Below, piece after piece: positions 14,512 through 19,522 of a DNA stretch of 19,522 nucleotides (the first letter of the stretch is position 1; the number at the start of each line of letters is the position of its first letter). This stretch comes from an uncultured Collinsella sp. (GTDB lineage Bacteria; Actinomycetota; Coriobacteriia; Coriobacteriales; Coriobacteriaceae). The DNA lies in assembly GCA_902464485.1 (NCBI GenBank), contig CABQJJ010000029.1, forward strand, positions 1 through 19,522, given 5' to 3'. The notes under the pieces are model-generated. The model worked only from the letters and a program-made list of their open reading frames with translations, did no database searches and was not told where the DNA came from. A program made the position numbers and the translations under genes.

Positions 14512-15108
14512 ATGGGTAAGGCTGAGGTGCGACGGGCGGTGATTGCTCGGCGCGATGCGATTGATTTGAATGTACGGACGGCAAAGTCTGCCGCCATCTG
14601 TGCACAGCTTATTGAGCTGTTGGATCGCTTGGGAGCCGCAGCCCCGCACACCGTTGCCGTCTATGCCGCGATGGGTTCCGAAGTCGATCCTGCCGCGTTT
14701 GCCGCAGCGGCCGCCAAACGCAGCTGGCGCGTGACTTATCCGTGCATGCTCTCGGCAATTGATGCCGCAGCTTGTGGCCAGCGCATGTGCATGCGGGTAG
14801 TTGCCGCCGACGATGCGTCCGCGGCACCGTTTATCGACCACCCCATGCGGGCCTTAGCGATCACGGACATCAACAGCAGCCGCTTCCCCATCGTGCCTGC
14901 CGAGGCTCTCGACATGATCGTCGTGCCACTCGTAGCCTTCGACCGCGCCGGCGCGCGCCTAGGCTACGGCGGCGGCTGCTATGATCGCTACCTGCCCACG
15001 CTCTCGCCCGCATGTCAAATCATCGGCATCGCCTTTGACGAGCAGCGTGTCGACCACGTCCCCACCGACGCCCACGACTTGCCGCTACCCAACATCATCA
15101 GCGCCTAA
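14512..15108 (+). CDS. 5-formyltetrahydrofolate cyclo-ligase
   Basis: Converts 5-formyltetrahydrofolate to 5,10-methenyltetrahydrofolate using ATP, recovering folate for one-carbon metabolism in the cytosol. The protein has 198 residues, the normal family length. The C-terminal signature LGYGGGCYDRYL (150-161) follows VVPLVAFDRAGARLG, as in all members. The N-terminal KAEVRRAVIARRDAI matches the family's basic start. The in-frame GTG-type extension from 14485 lies within a hairpin, and the ATG at 14512 has AGAGGAGG five bases upstream, which decides the start. Its 3' end converges with metA, only 23 bp away. Both genes touch methionine and one-carbon metabolism, but they are on opposite strands. 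Confidence 0.94.
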   Translation: MGKAEVRRAVIARRDAIDLNVRTAKSAAICAQLIELLDRLGAAAPHTVAVYAAMGSEVDPAAFAAAAAKRSWRVTYPCMLSAIDAAACGQRMCMRVVAADDASAAPFIDHPMRALAITDINSSRFPIVPAEALDMIVVPLVAFDRAGARLGYGGGCYDRYLPTLSPACQIIGIAFDEQRVDHVPTDAHDLPLPNIISA

Positions 15109-15131
15109 CGGCTGGCGCACCTCCCGACAGC

Positions 15132-16058
15132 CTAGTGCTCCTCGCCAGCGCGGGCCAGGTCGTAGGGCGTGGTCTGGTAGACATAGTAGTTGAGCCAGTT
15201 GGTGTAGAACAGCTGAGCCTGGCTGCGCCAGACGTTACGTGGCTCGGCGGTGGGGTCGTCCCCCGGGAAGTAATGCGCCGGCACCTGAGGGTTGAGCCCG
15301 CGCTTCACGTCGCGCTCGTACTCCAGGCGCAGCGTGTCGGTATCGTACTCGGGATGGCCAAAGACAAAGAAGCGACGGCTGTCGGTCGACTTGACAATGT
15401 ACAGGCCCACCTCGTCGGACACGGCCACGACCTCAAGCTGCGGCTCGGCCTCCACGTCCTCGCGACGCACGTCGGTGTTGCGAGAATGCACGGCATAGAA
15501 GCGGTCGTCAAAGCCGCGGACCAGCGGGCTTTGCGGCTTCACCAGATAATGCTCGAACACGCCACTCGCCTTTGCCGGCAGGTCGTACTTTTGGATACCG
15601 TAATGATGGTACAGGCCGGCCTGTGCGCCCCAACAAATGTGCAGCGTAGAGTGCACGTGCGTGGTAGACCAGTCCATAATCTGGCAGAGCTCGGGCCAGT
15701 AGTCGACCTCCTCGAACGGCATCTGCTCCACCGGCGCGCCTGTGATGATCAGGCCGTCGTAGTGGATGTCGCGGATGTCGTCGAACGTACGGTAGAACGT
15801 CTCCAGGTGGCCGGCGCTCACGTGCGTGGCCTCGTGCGTCTTGGTGCGCAGCAGGTCCACCTCCACCTGCAGCGGCGTGTTGGAGAGCTTGCGCATGATC
15901 TGCGTCTCGGTGGCAATCTTGGTGGGCATGAGGTTGAGGATGAGCACGCGCAGCGGACGGATGTCCTGGTGCAGCGCGCGGTACTCGGTCATGACAAAGA
16001 TGTTCTCGCTCTCGAGCTGCGCGGCGGCAGGGAGGGCGTCGGGAATGCGAATGGGCAT
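15132..16058 (-). CDS. metA: Homoserine O-acyltransferase MetA, predicted acetyl-CoA type
   Basis: Acylates L-homoserine as the first committed step of methionine synthesis; cytosolic. At 308 residues it aligns without gaps in the key region: nucleophile Cys142 in HICWGAQAGLYHHYGI, and His235 and Glu237 in FGHPEY, the known catalytic triad. Position 111 is Glu (APVEQMPFEEVDYW). In this family Glu111 favours acetyl-CoA and Gly111 succinyl-CoA, so the product is predicted to be O-acetylhomoserine. The ATG at 16058 has AAGGAG five bases upstream. I see no SAM-type riboswitch in the 211-bp gap before it. The gene is divergent from the HicDH-like dehydrogenase. Confidence 0.96.
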   Translation of the reverse strand: MPIRIPDALPAAAQLESENIFVMTEYRALHQDIRPLRVLILNLMPTKIATETQIMRKLSNTPLQVEVDLLRTKTHEATHVSAGHLETFYRTFDDIRDIHYDGLIITGAPVEQMPFEEVDYWPELCQIMDWSTTHVHSTLHICWGAQAGLYHHYGIQKYDLPAKASGVFEHYLVKPQSPLVRGFDDRFYAVHSRNTDVRREDVEAEPQLEVVAVSDEVGLYIVKSTDSRRFFVFGHPEYDTDTLRLEYERDVKRGLNPQVPAHYFPGDDPTAEPRNVWRSQAQLFYTNWLNYYVYQTTPYDLARAGEEH

Positions 16059-16157
16059 GGAAGCTCCTTACGAGTCAGTTGCAGCTATGGTACAACGACC
16101 GGCCCCATCCGCGCGAGTACATCGCCCAGCGATGCCGTCAGCGGCCCAAATCACTCC

Positions 16158-16214
16158 AAAAGTAGAGATTAAAGCATGTCCCAAAAATCTACGGCACTTT
16201 AGTCTAGCAAAGTG
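16158..16214. repeat. Hairpin repeat copy 2 and adjacent inverted repeat in the divergent metA/dehydrogenase gap
   Basis: AGTAGAGATT (16161-16170) pairs imperfectly with AATCTAC (16186-16192) around the loop AAAGCATGTCCCAAA. On the minus strand this reads GTAGATTTTTGGGACATGC, matching the hairpin after the M16C gene. A perfect 6-bp repeat, CACTTT/AAAGTG (16195-16200 and 16209-16214), overlaps its edge. A -10-like TACAAT at 16227-16232 faces the dehydrogenase gene. Confidence 0.55.
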
Positions 16215-16269
16215 GCAGCAGGACGCTACAATGGTTCGACGCGAAAAACTCGGCCGAAAGGATACAGAT

Positions 16270-17247
16270 ATGTACCAGACGCGTAAGATCGGTGTGGTTG
16301 GCCAGGGCCACGTAGGAGCGCATGTCGCCAACAGCCTGCTCATGCAGGGCATTGCCGATGAGCTGTACCTGTGCGATATCAACGAGGCCAAGGTGACGTC
16401 CGAGGTCCAGGACCTGCGCGACTCCCTTTCGTTTGTCCCGTACAACACCAAGATCGTCAACTGCTACGATCACTACGAGGAGCTGGCCTGCTGCGACGTC
16501 ATCGTCAACGCCGCCGGCAAGGTCGCGCTGGCCGCCGGCAACCGCGACGGCGAGCTGTTCTTTACCACCGACGCCGCCCGCACCTTTGCCAAGCGCATCG
16601 TCGACGCCGGCTTTGACGGCATCTTCGTGAGCATCTCCAACCCCTGCGACGTCGTGTGCACCGAGCTGTGGCACCTGACCGGCTACGATCCCAAGAAGAT
16701 CATCGGTTCGGGCTGCGGCCTGGATTCTGCCCGCCTGCGCACCGAGATCTCCAAGAAGGTCGGCGTGAGTCCCAAGTCCATCGACGCCTACATGATCGGC
16801 GAGCATGGCTTTAGCCAGCTGGCCGCCTTTAAGGCCGCAACCATCGCCGGCAAGAGCCTCAACGAGCTCCAGGCCGAAAACCCCGACAAGTACGCCTTTG
16901 ACCACATGGAGGTCGAGGAGCTTGCACGCAAGGGCGGCTACGTAACCTACCAGGGCAAGCAGTGCACCGAGTACGCCGTTGCCAACTCCGCCGCGCGCGT
17001 CTGTGCCGCCGTACTGCACAACGAGCACGCCGTGCTTTCGGCCTCTACGCTTATGACCGGCCAGTATGGCGAGGAGGGCATCTTCACCTCCCTGCCGTGC
17101 GTGATCGGTGCCGGGGGCGTCGAGGAGGTCTACACGCTGGACCTGTCCGAGCACGAGCTCGAGGGCTTCCACAAGAGCTGCCAGCACATCCGCGACAACA
17201 TCGCCCAGCTCGACTGGTGGGACGCCGAGGCCTACGACGCCAAGTAG
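16270..17247 (+). CDS. Lactate/malate-superfamily dehydrogenase, L-2-hydroxyisocaproate dehydrogenase-like
   Basis: NAD-dependent oxidoreductase that interconverts a 2-oxo acid and an L-2-hydroxy acid in the cytosol. The 325 residues show the nucleotide-binding GVVGQGHVG (8-16) with Asp36 ending the second strand (NAD preference). They also show NP in SISNPCDV (121-128), Asp152/Arg155 in LDSARLR, and the catalytic His179 in GEHGFSQ. The substrate loop (AAGKVALAAGNRDGE, 81-95) lacks the Gln (lactate) or Arg (malate) specificity residue context and resembles L-HicDH enzymes, which act on branched-chain or bulky 2-oxo acids. The frame is open far upstream into metA, but GAAAGGA seven bases before the ATG at 16270 fixes the start. 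It is followed by a very strong terminator, so it is likely a single gene. Confidence 0.9.
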   Translation: MYQTRKIGVVGQGHVGAHVANSLLMQGIADELYLCDINEAKVTSEVQDLRDSLSFVPYNTKIVNCYDHYEELACCDVIVNAAGKVALAAGNRDGELFFTTDAARTFAKRIVDAGFDGIFVSISNPCDVVCTELWHLTGYDPKKIIGSGCGLDSARLRTEISKKVGVSPKSIDAYMIGEHGFSQLAAFKAATIAGKSLNELQAENPDKYAFDHMEVEELARKGGYVTYQGKQCTEYAVANSAARVCAAVLHNEHAVLSASTLMTGQYGEEGIFTSLPCVIGAGGVEEVYTLDLSEHELEGFHKSCQHIRDNIAQLDWWDAEAYDAK

Positions 17248-17289
17248 TCTGCCGGTTGATGCGACAACTCGCTCACACGGACGCAATGT

Positions 17290-17334
17290 AAAGCGGGCCG
17301 CGCCGGAAACCCACCGGCGCGGCCCGCTTTTTGA
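17290..17334 (+). terminator. Strong rho-independent terminator of the dehydrogenase gene
   Basis: A perfect 17-bp GC-rich stem, 17290-17306 with 17314-17330, has a 7-nt loop AAACCCA and ends in a T run. It begins 43 bp after the stop codon. The A tract on the left side would also let it work for the other strand. Confidence 0.93.
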
Positions 17335-17358
17335 CTCATGCGACACGCTTGCAGTTTT

Positions 17359-17536
17359 AGGTCTAATACTTTTCCCGAAAAGTGAACGAGCAAAAACAAG
17401 CCCCCGAAGCATCGACACTTTATGAGGACCATTTCCTGCAGTTTCATTAAGATTTTCCTGCGATTTTGGCGCCAAAAAATGTCGATGCTTCGGGGGTCCA
17501 AAATAGGTCGTTCACTTCTGGGAAAAGTATCTGACT
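17359..17536. mobile_element. Palindromic MITE-like element, copy 2 (178 bp)
   Basis: Same plan as 4398-4580. The outer arms, starting AGGTCTAATACTTTTCCCG at 17359, pair imperfectly with about 17505-17536. The inner arms 17401-17417 and 17479-17495 (CCCCCGAAGCATCGACA) are perfect. Its centre, read on the minus strand, shares GCCAAAA, CGCAGGA and GCAGGAAAT with copy 1, in the same order. It therefore lies in the opposite orientation, and its arms have diverged more. It fills the gap between the dehydrogenase terminator and the SIS gene. Confidence 0.72.
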
Positions 17537-17576
17537 TCGTTTTTCGACAAACGGAAAGGGGCGCCGTAACGCAAAC

Positions 17577-17601
17577 GGGGCCCGCGCTTGGCGAAAGCCC
17601 C
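17577..17601 (-). terminator. Weak candidate terminator of the SIS-domain gene
   Basis: GGGGC and GCCCC (17577-17581 and 17597-17601), with an inner CGC/GCG pair, form a small GC-rich hairpin 28 bp after the SIS stop. The downstream T tract is poor, so this is tentative. Confidence 0.3.
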
Positions 17602-17628
17602 ATCATGAAAAATCGCTTTCCCCGTTAC

Positions 17629-18597
17629 CTAGTACTGCTCGATGCCCATGTAGCGACGGACCTCGGGGCTGTGGTTGAACACCTTGCCGCGCGCGGCGCG
17701 CAGCTCGCAGCTCATCGCGTAGAAGAAGATTGGCTCCAGGAACGAACGCACGCTGGCAGGCACCTCGCCCACGCCGTACTCGAGCGCATCGAGCACCATG
17801 ATCGTGTCGGTGTGCGTGTTGAGGAATGCCAGCGCGCGCTCCTCCATGGGACGGCACTCGCCCGATCCGAGCTGCACAAAGTAGAACACGCCGGGCTCGG
17901 TAGCCTCAAACGGGCCGTGGAAATACTCGCCGGAGTGGATGTAACAGCAGTGCTGCCACTGCATCTCCATGAGCGAGCAGATTGCCATGGCGTAGGTCTG
18001 GCTAAAGTTGGGGCCGGAGCCCAGGATGTAGAAGAACTTGTGCTGCTGACAGAGCTCGGCAAAACGGGCGCCCAGCTCGGCGTTGACCTTCTCGCGCGCG
18101 GCGGGCAGCAGCGCATCCATCTGCTTAAGGCCGGCGTACATGTCGGCGAGCGCCTCGTAGCCCTCCTGCTGGTCGAGCAGTTCGGCGGCGATCAGAGCGC
18201 CGATGCCCTGCGGCACCTCAGCCTGCGACACGCCCTCGCCCCACGGATAGACCCAGGTGGTCCACTTGCCGTTGTCGATCTTGGAGTCCTCGCAGTCGGT
18301 GAGGGCAACGACCTCGGCACCGGCAGCCAACGCCATCTCGCAGCCGTCGACAACCTCCTGCGTGTTGCCGCTGTGGCTGCAGGCAATAACGAGCGACTTC
18401 GGCCCTAGGCTCTTGGGGGCCATCAGGCAAAACTCGCGCGCCGTGTAGACCGTCGAGGTAAACGTGGTGGCCTCGCGCTTGAGCAGTTCGTTAGCCGGCA
18501 TGAGGTCAATCATCGAACCGCCGCAGGCGATCCAAAAGACGTTCTCGACCTTGCCCTTGCGCTCGATAATTTCCTGAATCAAATCATGTGCGTTCAT
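17629..18597 (-). CDS. SIS-domain sugar-phosphate enzyme, FrlB-like (6-phosphofructose-amine deglycase family)
   Basis: A cytosolic SIS-fold protein of 322 residues with two SIS domains. The first has ACGGS (24-28) and CSHSGNTQEV (73-82) for phosphosugar binding. The second has ILGSGPNFSQ (191-200) and YIHSGEYFHGPFEATEPGV (219-237). The SGE..HGP...EPGV pattern and the C-terminal FNHSPEVRRYMG segment match fructoselysine-6-phosphate deglycase (FrlB) and its relatives, which split phosphorylated Amadori products into glucose-6-phosphate and an amine. The exact substrate is unproven; a glucosamine-type isomerase or AgaS-like role is the alternative. The ATG at 18597 has AAGGAGGAG seven bases upstream. 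The GntR gene lies directly upstream on the same strand; transporters would be expected outside the window. Confidence 0.82.
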   Translation of the reverse strand: MNAHDLIQEIIERKGKVENVFWIACGGSMIDLMPANELLKREATTFTSTVYTAREFCLMAPKSLGPKSLVIACSHSGNTQEVVDGCEMALAAGAEVVALTDCEDSKIDNGKWTTWVYPWGEGVSQAEVPQGIGALIAAELLDQQEGYEALADMYAGLKQMDALLPAAREKVNAELGARFAELCQQHKFFYILGSGPNFSQTYAMAICSLMEMQWQHCCYIHSGEYFHGPFEATEPGVFYFVQLGSGECRPMEERALAFLNTHTDTIMVLDALEYGVGEVPASVRSFLEPIFFYAMSCELRAARGKVFNHSPEVRRYMGIEQY

Positions 18598-18650
18598 GCT
18601 GATGCTCCTCCTTGTGTGGCGGCTTTTGGCGACGGCTGCTCGTACCTGCT

Positions 18651-18732
18651 GTCGTTCTATGTTGTCCTATTTATAGCACGCAAGCAGGCACGGTGGAAGC
18701 CATTGCAGCAAATTTGTTCTATATTGTTCTAT
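18651..18732 (-). promoter_or_regulatory. Promoter of the SIS gene flanked by two tandem operator pairs
   Basis: On the minus strand the 144-bp leader reads ATAGAACAATATAGAACAAA (18732-18713) and ATAGGACAACATAGAACGAC (18670-18651). Each is a pair of 10-mers in direct repeat, one helical turn apart. A -10-like TATAAA (18675-18670) touches the second pair, which would then cover the transcription start. The first pair lies near -50 to -70. I infer binding by the adjacent GntR regulator. The -35 box is not convincing. Confidence 0.6.
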
Positions 18733-18741
18733 TCGTGGACG

Positions 18742-19506
18742 TTAGATGTCAAACACGTAGCGCGAGCCCACGATCTTTTGACGACCGAGCAGCAAGGGCC
18801 GCTCGTCCGCATCGGTAAAGTACGCCTCCATATAGAAGAGCGGCTCGCCGACCGGCACCTCCAGCAGCAGGGCCGCCTGAGCATCGGCAAGCGCAATCTC
18901 CACGGTGCAGGGGTCGGACTTGAGCGGCGCGCGGCCCGAATGCTCGGCAACGAGCGCAAAGATGGAATTGTCCGCGAGGTCCTCGTCGCGCATCGTTTGC
19001 AGATACGGGTGGTCGGCCAGCACAAAGGCGTTGTTCTCGAGCATGACGGGCACGCCGTCGGCCGTACGTACACCCTCGACCACGATGAGTTCGCAGCCGG
19101 GTTCCACGCCAAAGAACGCCGCGTCCTCGCGCGTCGCCGCAACCACTGTGCGCGACACCAGGCGCGCTCCGGCCACCATGTCGTTGGCGGCACAACCCTC
19201 GGTGAAGCTCTGGACGTCGCCCTTCTGGCGAATCTTGCGCTTGAGCTTAGGAGCGCACACAAAGGTGCCCCTCCCCTGCTGGCGGTTGAGGTAGCCCGCG
19301 CGCGACAGCTCCTCGATGGCACGGCGCACGGTGATGCGGCCCACGCCGTAGGACTTCGCGAGCTCCATCTCGGAAGGAATGCGCGAGCCGGCAGCGTACA
19401 CGCCGCGCGCGATCTCGCCCTTTAGGTCGTCCATGACCTGCTGGTACAGCGGCACGGCGGACACCTTGGCGCGCTCGGAACGTTCGGTCTTGCTATCGGC
19501 TACCAT
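18742..19506 (-). CDS. GntR/HutC-family transcriptional regulator
   Basis: A DNA-binding regulator of 254 residues. The winged helix-turn-helix (about 17-84) shows PLYQQVMDDLKGEIARG, then IPSEMELAKSYGVGRITVRR and the QQGRGTFV wing. The rest (about 105-250) is a UTRA ligand-binding domain, with the typical ENNAFVLADHPYL and FYMEAYFTDADERPLLLG segments. HutC-type members usually sense a sugar phosphate or an amine metabolite. It sits 144 bp upstream of the FrlB-like gene on the same strand, so it probably controls that gene and perhaps itself, by repression relieved by the phosphorylated substrate. The ATG at 19506 has GGAG seven bases upstream. The window ends 16 bp later. Confidence 0.93.
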   Translation of the reverse strand: MVADSKTERSERAKVSAVPLYQQVMDDLKGEIARGVYAAGSRIPSEMELAKSYGVGRITVRRAIEELSRAGYLNRQQGRGTFVCAPKLKRKIRQKGDVQSFTEGCAANDMVAGARLVSRTVVAATREDAAFFGVEPGCELIVVEGVRTADGVPVMLENNAFVLADHPYLQTMRDEDLADNSIFALVAEHSGRAPLKSDPCTVEIALADAQAALLLEVPVGEPLFYMEAYFTDADERPLLLGRQKIVGSRYVFDI

Positions 19507-19522
19507 CGTTACACTCCATCCC

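Noticed and set aside
15826..16269. Long N-terminal extension of the HicDH-like dehydrogenase
   Set aside because: It overlaps metA on the other strand; the Rossmann fold starts at the ATG at 16270, which has a proper ribosome-binding site.
16059..16269. SAM or T-box riboswitch before metA
   Set aside because: No conserved core of a SAM class or T-box is visible; the gap holds only the dispersed hairpin and a small inverted repeat.
16204..17475. 423-aa minus-strand ORF opposite the dehydrogenase
   Set aside because: It is a Gly/Val/Leu/Asp-rich shadow with no motifs that runs through the terminator and the palindromic element.

Overview
The window is a GC-rich bacterial chromosome segment that most resembles a gut Coriobacteriia genome, probably Collinsella. 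This rests on protein style (M32 and M16C peptidases, an L-HicDH-like dehydrogenase, MetA of the acetyl type, an FrlB-like SIS protein with a GntR regulator) and on dense families of intergenic palindromes. The genus is an inference, not a database result. Sixteen genes are supported: fourteen complete protein genes, one protein gene cut by the left window edge and one tRNA gene. A likely decayed gene is also present.

Left part (1-4100): the C-terminal half of an M32 carboxypeptidase; a 480-bp gap packed with a nested palindrome and a 240-bp terminal-inverted-repeat element; phosphoglucosamine mutase (glmM); an EamA-type transporter; and tRNA-Val(GAC) with a clear promoter and terminator.

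Middle part (4100-11100): an accessory-looking stretch beside the tRNA. It holds a probable frameshifted remnant, a 183-bp palindromic element, a DUF559/Vsr-like nuclease-fold protein, a DUF5710 protein with two CxxC pairs, a small zinc-ribbon protein, a probable SRA/PUA-like reader fused to an HNH nuclease, an unknown 163-aa protein and an AlbA_2/Schlafen-type ATP-binding protein with a C-terminal winged helix. Several of these resemble defence or stress proteins, but no integrase or transposase is visible. The AlbA_2 gene has an elaborate upstream region: a predicted promoter between two near-identical blocks of TATCTCTC motifs, then a cluster of converging 29-bp repeats.

Right part (11100-19522): housekeeping and metabolic genes. 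These are an M16C presequence-protease-like peptidase, 5-formyltetrahydrofolate cyclo-ligase, metA, an L-2-hydroxyacid (HicDH-like) dehydrogenase, and a SIS-domain FrlB-like deglycase downstream of a GntR/HutC regulator. Two tandem pairs of an ATAGAACA-like 10-mer flank the predicted promoter of the SIS gene and probably are the regulator's operators.

The most unusual feature is the amount of structured non-coding DNA. At least two repeat families occur twice in this window: the 180-bp double palindrome at 4398-4580 and 17359-17536, and the hairpin with loop motif TGGRACATGC at 14155 and 16158. None carries a credible ORF.
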